Source: Streptomyces sp. T12 (GTDB taxonomy: Bacteria; Actinomycetota; Actinomycetes; Streptomycetales; Streptomycetaceae). Taken from it: DNA of 64,000 nt. The number at the start of each line of letters is the position of its first letter. Within the stretch, counting starts at the first letter, position 1. The stretch spans positions 7,848,501 to 7,912,500 of the forward strand of contig NZ_CP117866.1 in the NCBI RefSeq assembly GCF_028736035.1, written 5' to 3'. Shown here one piece after another: positions 1 to 7,860 of the stretch. A program made the position numbers and the translations under genes. The notes beneath the pieces were generated by a model. That model was not told where the DNA came from, did no database searches, and was given only the letters and a program-made list of their open reading frames with translations.

Positions 1-373
1 TTATCTCGCTGAGCTTCGCGGTCGTCGCCGGGGTCTGCTCCTGCGCTTGTTCAGCGAGTCGGAGGGCATCGTCAATCTCGCTGAGCTTCGCCGAGGACAG
101 GACGGCCGCCCGCTCTATCAGGTCGTCCCGTGACACAGTGGTCAGCCACGTGCAAGGGGTGAAGCCTGGACGTGGGAACGCGAGCCGCAGCACGCCTTCG
201 AACGGCACTCCTTCACCGGCGCCCACCATCACTTCGATGCCCAGACCGCTAATGTCGACGCCCGCCGGAGCGACGACCTGCATCACCCGGATCCCGGACG
301 CTTCGTCTCCCGACAGCAGTACGACCAACCTCCGCTCGTCGAACTGGACCCACCAGACTTCGCCACGTTGCAC
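1..373 (-). CDS. MazF/PemK-like toxin, C-terminal end beyond the window
   Basis: The minus strand reads without a stop from a GTG at 373 to the left edge, 124 codons. A GGAGG ribosome-binding site lies about 5 bases upstream of the GTG. The protein begins VQRGEVWWVQFDERRLVVLL, the typical start of MazF/PemK endoribonuclease toxins (RGEVWWV then a hydrophobic strand), and later has FPRPGFTPCTWLTTVSRDDL, the second conserved block of the family. MazF-type toxins cleave mRNA and are normally encoded just after a small antitoxin gene. Here the upstream side carries an IS701-type transposase instead and no antitoxin is recognisable. A 16-base direct repeat (positions 4-19 and 77-92) duplicates the residues AKLSEI near the C-terminus. 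The family call is fairly safe; activity and the native C-terminus cannot be judged. Confidence 0.75.
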   Translation of the reverse strand, partial: MQRGEVWWVQFDERRLVVLLSGDEASGIRVMQVVAPAGVDISGLGIEVMVGAGEGVPFEGVLRLAFPRPGFTPCTWLTTVSRDDLIERAAVLSSAKLSEIDDALRLAEQAQEQTPATTAKLSEI

Positions 374-425
374 AAGTCCTCCAGACACAGGACGGCAGAC
401 AGACGCTGCGCGAGCCTGACGCGCT

Positions 426-1775
426 GTGGAGACGGGTGCGGCCACCGTTGATCATCGGTGTGTGAAGACTGAAGATCACGCGGTGGCCGCAGGTCACAGC
501 GTAAACCCTGCCCACTGGCAGGAGGCGTTCGAGGGCCTGATGAGCCGGATAGCGGGACGGTTCACGCGGGTCGAATCCCGGCGCCGAGCCCGGAAGTTGG
601 TACTCGGCCTGCTGTCGGACCTGCCGCGCAAGAACTGCTGGACCATCGCCGAGTGGGCCGGGGACAGGACCCCGGACGGCATGCAGCACCTGCTCGGGCG
701 GGCCAAGTGGGACGCCGACCAGGTCCGCGACGACGTGGGTGACTACGTGGTGGAGCATCTGCACGACGACGAGGCGGTGCTGGTGGTCGACGAGACCGGC
801 GACGTGAAGAAAGGCACCGACACTGTCGGTGTCCAGCGCCAGTACACCGGCACCGCCGGACGCGTCGAGAACAGCCAGGTAGCCGTTTACCTCGCCTACT
901 CGACCCCGCGAGGGCACGCGGCGATCGACCGGGAACTCTATGTTCCGCGTTCCTGGACCTCCGACCCCGACCGCCGCCGGGCCGCCGGACTCGGTGACAA
1001 GACGGAGTTCGCGACCAAGCCAGAGCTGGCCGCCCGCATGGTCACCCGATTCCTGGACGCCGGCCACCGGGCCGCCTGGGTCGCGGGAGACGAGGTCTAC
1101 GGCGGCAACCCGAGGCTGCGCGCCGCGCTGGAGGAACGCGGCACCGGCTACGTCCTAGCGGTGGCCTGCTCGCACGAAGTCACCACAGGCGCCGGGAAGT
1201 TCCGCGCGGACACGCTGGCCAGGAAGGTGCCCAAGAGGGCCTGGCAGAAGCTGTCCGCAGGGGTCGGAGCCAAGGGCCACCACTTCTACGACTGGGCCGT
1301 CATCGACCTCACCGACCCCCGGCCCGGGAGCCAGCAGTTGCTGATCCGCCGCAACCGCAGCACCGGCGAACTCGCGTACTACCGCTGCTACTCGCCGGCC
1401 GCAGTGCCGCTGACCACCCTGGTGCGCGTCGCTGGATCAAGGTGGCGGGTCGAGGAGTTTTTCCAGTCCGGCAAAGGCTTGGCGGCCTTGGACGAGCACC
1501 AGGTCCGGCGCTACTCGTCCTGGTCCCGCTGGGTCACCCTGGCCATGCTTGCGCACGCCTTCCTCGCCGTCGTCCGCGCGAACGAACACGACCGTCATCC
1601 CTCACCCGACGAGCTGATACCGCTCACCTGCAACGAGATCCAACGACTGTTCATCACGCTCGTCATCCAACGCGTCTTTGACCCTGTCCACCGGCTTGGC
1701 TGGTCCGTCTGGCGACGCCGCCACCAGGCCCGATCCCAGACCAGCCACTACCGACGACAAGCCGCTCAAGCATGA
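426..1775 (+). CDS. IS701-family DDE transposase
   Basis: This 449-residue protein has the features of IS701-type transposases common in Streptomyces. Candidate DDE residues are D122 in VVDETGD, D222 in AGDEVYGG and E343 or E344 in WRVEEFFQSGKG. The N-terminal half has the usual SRIAGRFTRVESRRRA and LPRKNCWTIAEWAG blocks. The reading frame is intact and the length is normal for the family. Either GTG, at 426 or 462, could be the start; the recognisable family sequence begins after the second. A decayed copy of the same family lies at 23.1 kb. The right end of the element appears to lie at a CTAG at 1800-1803; the left end was not found, so the boundary beside the MazF gene is unresolved. Confidence 0.88.
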   Translation: METGAATVDHRCVKTEDHAVAAGHSVNPAHWQEAFEGLMSRIAGRFTRVESRRRARKLVLGLLSDLPRKNCWTIAEWAGDRTPDGMQHLLGRAKWDADQVRDDVGDYVVEHLHDDEAVLVVDETGDVKKGTDTVGVQRQYTGTAGRVENSQVAVYLAYSTPRGHAAIDRELYVPRSWTSDPDRRRAAGLGDKTEFATKPELAARMVTRFLDAGHRAAWVAGDEVYGGNPRLRAALEERGTGYVLAVACSHEVTTGAGKFRADTLARKVPKRAWQKLSAGVGAKGHHFYDWAVIDLTDPRPGSQQLLIRRNRSTGELAYYRCYSPAAVPLTTLVRVAGSRWRVEEFFQSGKGLAALDEHQVRRYSSWSRWVTLAMLAHAFLAVVRANEHDRHPSPDELIPLTCNEIQRLFITLVIQRVFDPVHRLGWSVWRRRHQARSQTSHYRRQAAQA

Positions 1776-1803
1776 AGATCGCGATCTGCGGCTGGAGTAC
1801 TAG
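1776..1803. mobile_element. Right end of the IS701-type element with CTAG target
   Basis: The 24 bases after the transposase stop end in CTAG (1800-1803). IS701-family elements are known to duplicate a 4-base YTAR target, and CTAG fits. The TAG of this tetramer is also the stop codon of the minus-strand membrane-protein gene that begins at 2351. No matching CTAG and no inverted partner of the terminal bases was found between 374 and 430, so the left end is lost, diverged or further out. Confidence 0.45.
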
Positions 1804-2351
1804 GAGGCGGGCTCCGCGGCCATCGCGATCCAGCTCAGGATGCCGACGGGGATGGCGACGACGACGGCGTAGCCCACTCGGTCGGCCACCTTCTGGCGTC
1901 GTGATGGCTCCCGGCGGTGGTCCTCGCGGCGTCGGTCCGCCCCGCGCGGCTTGATCGCCTGGTACGCGAGGGCCGCGAGGACGACCACGCAGATCGAGAC
2001 CTGCCAGAGCTCGCCCACGACGCCCCAGAACCCGACCCGTTGGATCGTCTCCGGCTCGATGCCCTGGCGCGCGTCGAACTTGGTGCCGTCCGGGTAGTCG
2101 CGCCCGGTGTCCTCGAGAGGCATGTAGAAGGCGTCGTCAGCGGTCCCGCCATCCGGTGTGAAGTCCCCGTGGCAGTCGTAATTGGAATTCTTCCGGCTGT
2201 AGTTGGTGTCGTAGCAGCGCTCCACCTTGTATGTGCCCGGGGTGCCGTAGATGCCGGCGGACAGGGCGAGGTCGGCGGTCGCGGTGACGCACCAGAAGGT
2301 GGTGACGAGGGCGAGGAGGATGCCGCACACCCAGCTGAACACGCGCTTCAT
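1800..2351 (-). CDS. Membrane protein of the local Cys-pair family, stop at IS junction
   Basis: The 183-residue product has an N-terminal membrane segment (about 7-30), an extracytoplasmic loop and two more hydrophobic segments near 110-130 and 160-178. The loop carries YGTPGTYKVERCYDTNY and then YDCHGDFTPDGG. This matches a pattern found in four other membrane proteins of the window, near 7.2, 7.9, 16.0 and 42.1 kb: LTV or KVE, Cys, a charged stretch, Cys, x-G-x-F, and an acidic turn. Function is unknown; the family travels with the ESX-type genes here. The start overlaps the end of the upstream 211-residue gene by 4 bases (ATGA), so the two are probably translated together. The stop codon lies within the CTAG at the IS end, so the native C-terminus may have been cut off. 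Confidence 0.72.
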   Translation of the reverse strand: MKRVFSWVCGILLALVTTFWCVTATADLALSAGIYGTPGTYKVERCYDTNYSRKNSNYDCHGDFTPDGGTADDAFYMPLEDTGRDYPDGTKFDARQGIEPETIQRVGFWGVVGELWQVSICVVVLAALAYQAIKPRGADRRREDHRREPSRRQKVADRVGYAVVVAIPVGILSWIAMAAEPAS

Positions 2352-2983
2352 CCGGCTACCCCGCCCAGCATGATGTTCGGCTCCTTTTCCAACAGCCCGG
2401 AGATGCCAGCCTGTTCGGCAAGGGCGCGGCGCTGCCGGTCGGCCGCGGCGCGCTCCTGCTCGTACTTCTGCCAGTCCGCGGGCTGCACGAAGAGCATGTT
2501 GTTGCTCACTGGCACGATCATGACGCCGCCGAAGGCCGGGTCACCGGCGAACCAGGCGCCGCCCTCTTCGGCCTCCTTCGGCCAGCGGCGCACGGTCGAG
2601 GCGTTGACCGCACGCAGCGAAGGGGCGCCGTGCTGTCCGCGTACAGAGAGCCGGACGGTGTGCACATCGCCGAGGTACTTCCATTCAGAGCCCTTCTTGG
2701 ACACCCGGGTGCGGTACTCCAGGGGGTAGGTGCGCAGCACCTTCTCGCACGCCTTGAGCCGCGAGCCGTGACGCAGGCGGAGCGCCAGGAAGATCAGCAC
2801 GAACATGGCGGCCGGGATCCCGAACGCCGGCAGGGCGGCGTCGTACCCGACCAGGTGCGCCACGAACGGCACGGCGAAGAGGGCCGCTGCGAGCGCGAGG
2901 CGCGCGGCTATGTGCCGATACAGCAGGGTGCGGTTGTGCTTGAGCACCTGCGCAACGTCGGGTGCCACGGGTGGACTGTCCAT
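2348..2983 (-). CDS. Two-helix membrane protein with cytoplasmic tail, unknown function
   Basis: I do not recognise this 211-residue protein. It has two adjacent membrane segments around residues 27-45 and 50-68, then a soluble region of about 140 residues. That region is rich in beta-type sequence and ends in a charged helix (QKYEQERAAADRQRRALAEQ) with heptad character. GGAACGGAAG before the ATG is a reasonable ribosome-binding site. It is the first gene of a two-gene minus-strand unit with the Cys-pair membrane protein that follows. The topology recalls the membrane proteins with PH-like tails at 13.6 and 40.4 kb, but no clear alignment was seen. Confidence 0.72.
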   Translation of the reverse strand: MDSPPVAPDVAQVLKHNRTLLYRHIAARLALAAALFAVPFVAHLVGYDAALPAFGIPAAMFVLIFLALRLRHGSRLKACEKVLRTYPLEYRTRVSKKGSEWKYLGDVHTVRLSVRGQHGAPSLRAVNASTVRRWPKEAEEGGAWFAGDPAFGGVMIVPVSNNMLFVQPADWQKYEQERAAADRQRRALAEQAGISGLLEKEPNIMLGGVAG

Positions 2984-3412
2984 GAGGTGCTTCCGTTCCT
3001 GTCCGAAGTCGTTGCGCTAGCCGGATTCTCCCCGCTCAGCTTTGGATACATCGTGCCCACGCGAGCCAATTGATCATCCAGGCTCATTGGCACCATATCT
3101 GTACTGACCAGGCGTCCCGTACCGCTCACAGCGGACCTCGGCGCCATGTTCGCAACTCCCGCGCCCCTGCAGTCCAAGTCCCGTGACCGGTAAGCCTCCT
3201 GCCAGGATGGTTGTCATGGCTGCGATCAACAGCGCGGATGTGTATGGAGGATGCAATGCGTGATTCCGTAGATCCAAGAGTGTCCTACTCCATTGGCTCG
3301 GGGTGACCTCGGAAATGGAACTTGAGCAGGCCGACCTCGCTCACCTCAACTCCGTTGGCCTGGCACGTGACTTCGATGTCGTGGGCAGTTCGGACACGAT
3401 CAGGACTTCGTC
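2984..3412. other. Mostly non-coding spacer with possible gene debris
   Basis: Apart from the uncertain small frame at 3074-3277, no convincing gene is present. The minus-strand stretch from about 3420 to 3285 reads as VRTAHDIEVTCQANGVEVSE and so on to a TAG with plausible Streptomyces codon use, but it has no start codon and no family was recognised. It may be the tail of a lost gene. Confidence 0.4.
3074..3277 (-). CDS. Possible small membrane protein or fragment
   Basis: The 67-codon frame has one hydrophobic stretch (SALLIAAMTTILAGGLPVTG) followed by CERYGTPGQYRYG. The YGTPG.Y string also occurs in the Cys-pair membrane protein at 1.8 kb (YGTPGTYKVERC), so this may be a truncated relative. 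No good ribosome-binding site was seen and the frame ends abruptly. It may equally be a decayed gene. Confidence 0.3.
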   Translation of the reverse strand: MDLRNHALHPPYTSALLIAAMTTILAGGLPVTGLGLQGRGSCEHGAEVRCERYGTPGQYRYGANEPG

Positions 3413-3685
3413 TTGAGTCCCCGGTACGTCGGTCGGCATACAGGGCGCGCGCCGGCGGCGGGCACATCGGACGGATCGGTGCCGGAGGCGGAGCACGCAC
3501 ACAGTCGTCCCTCGCGCGTGCGGCGTCCCTCCGGTAAGAAGGTAGTGCTGTGGGCGCTTTGGTGGGTGTGTGCCGCCTTTGTTCTCTATGTAGCTTGGGG
3601 GCTGGTTCAATCCATCGACGATCTCGACAACCCACCGGACGGCGACTGGCTGTGCTCGGGCCACTCGATGACCTGCGAGCCCTGA
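3413..3685 (+). CDS. Small single-pass membrane protein
   Basis: The frame gives up to 90 residues from a TTG at 3413, or 68 from an in-frame GTG at 3479. The C-terminal half is a basic stretch (RRPSGKK), one clear membrane helix (VVLWALWWVCAAFVLYVAWG) and a short acidic tail with two cysteines (WLCSGHSMTCEP). The basic-helix-acidic order suggests a single-pass protein with its tail outside. No family was recognised. It lies upstream of the metalloprotease gene with a spacer of nearly 300 bases. The start is uncertain because both candidate ribosome-binding sites are weak. Confidence 0.5.
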   Translation: MSPRYVGRHTGRAPAAGTSDGSVPEAEHAHSRPSRVRRPSGKKVVLWALWWVCAAFVLYVAWGLVQSIDDLDNPPDGDWLCSGHSMTCEP

Positions 3686-3982
3686 CCATTCAGCGAGATC
3701 CCATCGGATGTCGACTCCCACGCTCGCGGAACCGCACAGTGCCCTCCGCAACCTTTGATCACAGTTTCTGCACGGGAGCCCCATGGCAGCCGGTAAGGGC
3801 TGCGTAAGCAAAGGTCATAGGGTGTTGTGTGACTTAAGGGGAGGGTGAGTCGGGCAGTGCGAGTGCCGCTCAAAGAGCCTGCACGCATCGCCCATTGAGG
3901 GCCTGGGTGAGTCACCCGTCCTCTGCCACGTGTGGCCGGACGCATCGTGCCCCTCATCAGAATGTCCGCGTGAGAGGTTGTC
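3686..3982. other. Upstream region of the metalloprotease pair
   Basis: No coding frame with Streptomyces codon bias is present on either strand. The segment probably holds the promoter of the 3983-7119 pair. I cannot define -10 and -35 boxes with confidence. A GAGAGG ribosome-binding site lies about 5 bases before the ATG at 3983. Confidence 0.4.
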
Positions 3983-5470
3983 ATGTCCTATTCGACGCCA
4001 CCAGGAGGGCCGGGGAATGCCGGCCCGTACGGGGCACCGGTCCAGCAGCAAGGCTGGTATCAGCCACCGCCGCCACCCCCACCGTCGCCTGGCAACTCCG
4101 GCGACGGGAAGGGGCTGAAGGGCGTCGTCATAGGTCTGCTGGTCTTGGCTGTGGTGGCCGTCTTCGCGGTCGGCGGGTTTGCTCTGTACCAGGCTGCCGG
4201 TGGAGGTTCGCTGCCCGGCGCCCAGGGTGGTGGCGATGAGAAGCAGCAGATCTTGAGCTCGGATGAGATCGAGACGTTGCTCAACGGCCGTACGAATGCC
4301 TTGAAGAGCGGGGACGAAGACGAGTTCCTGGAGCCCTTCGTCGGCGCGGCGAAGGACAAGCAGCGCGAGATCTTCAAGAACCTGCGGAAGATCCCCTTCG
4401 CGGAGAGCAAGTACACGGTGCTCCAGCAGACGGGCGACGGCTCGGACGAGTGGGGATCCGATGTGAAGCTCGCGCTGGATGTTGCCTTTGTCCATCAGGT
4501 CAAGGGCGTTGATGTCCGACCAGTCTCCGAGTGGTATCGATGGACGGTCGAAAAGGAGTCCGAGTCGGCCGAGCCGCGTATCAGTGAGGTGGGGGGATCG
4601 CCGGGCGCCAGCGCATTGGCCAACGCGGTCTACTATCCGGCCCCTTGGGACCTGTACGACGACATGTACGTCAAGCGCCAGGCGCACACCATCACGATCT
4701 CGGCCAAGAAGAACGCCGCCGACGCCAGCCGTTTCGCACCCATCGTCGAGGAAAGCGCCAAGAACGACCTTGAGCTGTGGACATCGAATGCATCGTCGGT
4801 TCCCAACACCCCCAAGGGCTTCTTCGTCGTACTTGAGCCGGACCGCAAGACATACACGAAGCTGTACAACAACAACGGTCAAGACGTGGGGTGGGACGCT
4901 GGACAGAGTGTGCCTATGCCCGCCTTCAACGCTGGTTACGGTGGCGGCGACAAGGATGCGCTCGAATACGGTGGCGCGCGTATCAAGATGGACACCTCGA
5001 CGAGTCGATTCACCGCGTCCTGGTGGCAAAGGGGTGTCGGAGACATCTCCCGGCATGAGATCGCGCACGCACTTGTCCAGCCCCAGGACCCTGGCGCATA
5101 CGGCTCCGATGAGGAGACGAGCATTCGGGCGTGGGTCGTCGAGGGATTTGCAGAGTACGTTTCCTACCGGTTCGACCGTGCCATGGGCGACGCCGGGGTG
5201 CGTGCTGACCTGGCGGGCGAGGAGTTCGATGGCGGATTGCCCGGCCAGGACTTCGAGGCGGAATACAACTCGGTTGGTGCGAACTACTCGCTCAGTTATC
5301 TGGCCATCCGCTTCATCGCGGAGAAGGGCGGCGAGGAAGCGCTGTTCGGGTTCGTCGTAGACCACTACAGGAAGCCCACGAACCTCGATCAGCAGCTGCA
5401 GAAGGCAGTTGGCATGAACGAGAGTGAATTCGAGACCGCCTGGGCTCAGTACGTCAGGAGCAACATCTGA
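3983..5470 (+). CDS. Membrane-anchored zinc metalloprotease (gluzincin type)
   Basis: The 495-residue protein starts with a Pro/Gln/Gly-rich cytoplasmic segment (1-43), has one membrane helix (about 46-70) and a large exported domain. The zinc site is H358-E-I-A-H362, with E387 in VVEGFAEYVS as the likely third ligand. HExxH followed some 25 residues later by EGxAEY is the signature of peptidase-MA/gluzincin enzymes. The region before it (about 85-330) has no recognised fold. The TGA overlaps the ATG of the beta-propeller gene (TGATG), so the two are translationally coupled. The substrate is unknown; the nearby ESX genes make processing of exported proteins possible but unproven. GAGAGG precedes the ATG. 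Confidence 0.85.
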   Translation: MSYSTPPGGPGNAGPYGAPVQQQGWYQPPPPPPPSPGNSGDGKGLKGVVIGLLVLAVVAVFAVGGFALYQAAGGGSLPGAQGGGDEKQQILSSDEIETLLNGRTNALKSGDEDEFLEPFVGAAKDKQREIFKNLRKIPFAESKYTVLQQTGDGSDEWGSDVKLALDVAFVHQVKGVDVRPVSEWYRWTVEKESESAEPRISEVGGSPGASALANAVYYPAPWDLYDDMYVKRQAHTITISAKKNAADASRFAPIVEESAKNDLELWTSNASSVPNTPKGFFVVLEPDRKTYTKLYNNNGQDVGWDAGQSVPMPAFNAGYGGGDKDALEYGGARIKMDTSTSRFTASWWQRGVGDISRHEIAHALVQPQDPGAYGSDEETSIRAWVVEGFAEYVSYRFDRAMGDAGVRADLAGEEFDGGLPGQDFEAEYNSVGANYSLSYLAIRFIAEKGGEEALFGFVVDHYRKPTNLDQQLQKAVGMNESEFETAWAQYVRSNI

Positions 5471-7119
5471 TGAGCACCAACGGACCTTTGCCGGGCAGCG
5501 GTTCCGGTCCCTACGGGCAGCAGCCCCCTCCGCCGCAGCAGCCTCCCGTGCCACCCCAGCAGCCTCCGATGCCACCCCAGCAGGGCCAGCTACCGCCGCA
5601 GGGATGCGGCTATCCGCAGCAGGCGTACGGCCATCCGCAGCAGCCGCCCGCGGCACCGCCCGGGCAGCCCGGTTACGGCTACCCCCAGCAGTCGGCGCCC
5701 CCGCAGTATCCGATGGCTCCCCAGCCGGGCTACGGCCAGCCAGGGCATCCGCAGCAGTTCCCCGGGGCGCCTGTTCCGGGTGCGCGGCCGAGGAAGAAGA
5801 AGAGCGGGCTGATCGTGCTGCTCGTTGTCGCACTTGTCGTGCTCGGTGGGGCAGGCGGGGGCGCGTGGTACCTGATGGCCAACGCTGCCACCAAGCCGCT
5901 GTACAGCGTCCCGACGGACGCTGGGTGGTCCCTGAGCGAGCAGGAGGTGGACGGAACTTGGTTCACTGACAAGGCGGTTGTTCAGACTCTGTCCGGGGGC
6001 GTGAAGGCGTACGCGCTCGACACCGGTAAGCAGCTTTGGGCCACAGCGCTGCCGGGCGCGGGCAACCAGGCGTGCTTGGCTCCTTCTGATTCTGACGGCG
6101 GAGTCGGCATCGTTGCCTATGGCGCCTCGGCCACGGCCGGGGCAAAGGGTAAGTGCGACCACGTTGCCGCATTCGACCTCAACTCCGGCAAGGTGCTTTG
6201 GAAGCGGGCCTTCAAGGTGAAGGACGAGTTCGGCATGGGTGATGGGCTGTCGGTGGCTCGTTCCAGTGAGGCGGTGGTGATCGCTACGGATACGGAGTAT
6301 GTAGCGCTGAACGTGGCCGACGGCGCCGAGGCCTGGGATCCGATGCGGCTGGAGGACGGCAGCAAGGTCTGGGACACACAGGACCTGTATTACGGACGTG
6401 GCTGCTCAGCGGGTACGTACACCGGTGGCAAGAACCTGATCCGGGTGCGCTCGTGCACCGAAGGAGACGATTCCAGCGACAAGGACTGGGACGAGGTGTC
6501 GCTGATCGACCCCGGCAGCGGCAAGGCTGAGTGGACCAAGCGATTTGCCGACGGAGCGGCAGGGCACGCCGTTTCCACGTCTCCTCTCGTCATCAGTGGC
6601 GATGAAGCCGGCGTATATGCGCTCGATGAGAAGACCGGCGAAAAGCGCGGCGGCGAGTTCCAAGGGCACCCGGAGAAATACATTCGTGGTGCAGAAGACA
6701 ACGGAAGTCCGATGCGTCAGGCCGCAGGTTTCGGAAACATCTTCCTCATGGGCGGCTATGACCCGGACGGGGGCGCCGGCAGTCCCAGGTCGATGGTTGC
6801 CTATGACCTTGACAGCGGCAAGGAGCTGTGGCGGTCAAAGGCGTCGCCCAAGATGGAGTACATCCCGCTCCGGGAAACCGGTGGCAAGCGTCTGTTGGCG
6901 TACGTCACGGAGGCCACCGAGAAGCCGAAGCTGGTGGAGTTCGACTCCAAGGACGGTGCGATGACGACACTCGTCGAGTATCCGGAAGAGGTGGACACGA
7001 ACACAGGCACCGGAGCGTGGCCGTTCTGGCACAAGGGCGTCCTCTACGTCACCTCTGTCGGCGCCGGCCTGGGCGGGGATTCCTTCTCCCTTGCGGCATT
7101 GCCCACGACCGCTTCATAG
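5470..7119 (+). CDS. Membrane-anchored PQQ-like beta-propeller protein
   Basis: The 549-residue protein has a long Pro/Gln/Gly/Tyr-rich N-terminus (about 1-105), a KKK stop and one membrane helix (about 112-132), then a repeat domain outside the cell. The repeats have the PQQ/BamB-like form: YALDTGKQLWATALPG, FDLNSGKVLWKRAF, YALDEKTGEKRGG and YDLDSGKELWRS. Such propellers usually act as binding scaffolds; in Streptomyces they often occur beside membrane-bound kinases or secretion genes. It is coupled to the metalloprotease gene by a one-base stop-start overlap, so the two products probably act together at the cell surface. A strong hairpin follows the gene. Confidence 0.85.
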   Translation: MSTNGPLPGSGSGPYGQQPPPPQQPPVPPQQPPMPPQQGQLPPQGCGYPQQAYGHPQQPPAAPPGQPGYGYPQQSAPPQYPMAPQPGYGQPGHPQQFPGAPVPGARPRKKKSGLIVLLVVALVVLGGAGGGAWYLMANAATKPLYSVPTDAGWSLSEQEVDGTWFTDKAVVQTLSGGVKAYALDTGKQLWATALPGAGNQACLAPSDSDGGVGIVAYGASATAGAKGKCDHVAAFDLNSGKVLWKRAFKVKDEFGMGDGLSVARSSEAVVIATDTEYVALNVADGAEAWDPMRLEDGSKVWDTQDLYYGRGCSAGTYTGGKNLIRVRSCTEGDDSSDKDWDEVSLIDPGSGKAEWTKRFADGAAGHAVSTSPLVISGDEAGVYALDEKTGEKRGGEFQGHPEKYIRGAEDNGSPMRQAAGFGNIFLMGGYDPDGGAGSPRSMVAYDLDSGKELWRSKASPKMEYIPLRETGGKRLLAYVTEATEKPKLVEFDSKDGAMTTLVEYPEEVDTNTGTGAWPFWHKGVLYVTSVGAGLGGDSFSLAALPTTAS

Positions 7120-7137
7120 GCGTCAACAGCAACACCA

Positions 7138-7182
7138 ACTCGGCGGCGAGGCAGACCACGATGGTCTGCCTCGCCGCCGAGT
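7138..7182. terminator. Perfect 20-bp hairpin between convergent genes
   Basis: Bases 7138-7157 pair perfectly with 7163-7182 around a 5-base loop (ACGAT). The hairpin lies between the end of the beta-propeller gene (plus) and the end of the minus-strand gene at 7245. There is no T-run on either side, which is usual for actinobacterial terminators. It probably ends transcription in both directions. Confidence 0.8.
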
Positions 7183-7209
7183 GCATTCGAGATCAACGCC
7201 GGCGCCTTC

Positions 7210-7254
7210 GTCATGCGAAGGTCATGCGAAGGTCACGCGAAAGGTCAAGCGAAG
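7210..7254. repeat. Four tandem 11-12 base units at a gene end
   Basis: Four head-to-tail units of the form GTCATGCGAAG occur. The first two are identical, the third is GTCACGCGAAAG and the fourth GTCAAGCGAAG. The last unit contains the stop codon of the minus-strand gene at 7245, so the earlier units lie in its 3' untranslated region and look like duplications of the gene's final codons. Confidence 0.75.
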
Positions 7255-7829
7255 TACCCCACCAACAGGCTGATGATCAACCCGATCACCCCCACCCCGA
7301 CCAGCACCAAGCAGGTGCGGAACAGGCCCTGGCTGGGTGCCCGCCTCGACGAGAACCCGGTAACGATGCCGAAGTAGCCGATCGTGAGGGGGAACAGGGC
7401 GCTGAAGAACCACGCGCAGCCGGTGGCGATCGCGCCGACCCAGCCGCGGTCCAGCTTGTAGGACGTGTCGCCGGTCTTGAGGGCCTCGATGACGTAGCCG
7501 CGCTGGTGCAGGGCGTCGCTCTTGAGCTCGGCGTTGAGGTCCTTCACGGAGCCGTCGTTGGCGGTGAAGGTGCCGTAGCACCATCTGGTCTTGGTCTTCT
7601 TGCGCGAGCTGCTCGACGTGCTAGAGCGGTACTTGTAGTCGACGGTGCAGGTCTCGACGGTGAGCTTGCCCGGTGTGGAGGTGGCGTAGGTGTACGGGCC
7701 GAGGTAGGCGCCGAGGGCCAGGAGGACCACGCCTACGAGGATCAGGCCTGCGCCGATGAGGCGGCCGAGGCCTGCTCGGTCTCCCGGTTCGGCGGCGTTC
7801 GGCGCGGCGTTCCCGTGTACTTGTGTCAT
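7245..7829 (-). CDS. Cys-pair membrane protein, paralogue 2
   Basis: The 194-residue product has membrane segments near residues 25-45, 120-150 and 165-190. Between the first two lies the family loop: GKLTVETCTVDYKY, then a Ser/Lys-rich stretch, then RWCYGTFTANDGSVKD. The ATG at 7829 is preferred over an earlier one because GAGG lies 8 bases upstream and homology starts there. It sits directly after another member (7861-8442), separated by about 30 bases, so the two probably form an operon. Function is unknown. The pair of cysteines in the exported loop could form a disulfide bond. Confidence 0.75.
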   Translation of the reverse strand: MTQVHGNAAPNAAEPGDRAGLGRLIGAGLILVGVVLLALGAYLGPYTYATSTPGKLTVETCTVDYKYRSSTSSSSRKKTKTRWCYGTFTANDGSVKDLNAELKSDALHQRGYVIEALKTGDTSYKLDRGWVGAIATGCAWFFSALFPLTIGYFGIVTGFSSRRAPSQGLFRTCLVLVGVGVIGLIISLLVGYFA

Positions 7830-7860
7830 TGAGGGTTCCTCAGGAATGGGGATGTGGCTG

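Noticed and set aside
2908..3177. An 89-codon minus-strand frame upstream of the gene at 2983
   Set aside because: It overlaps the start of the better supported gene in another frame and shows no codon bias or motif.
3285..3811. Two overlapping minus-strand frames of 134 and 156 codons
   Set aside because: They lie opposite the small membrane-protein gene at 3413-3685, which has a clear membrane helix. Only the last 45 codons of one look coding, noted as possible debris.
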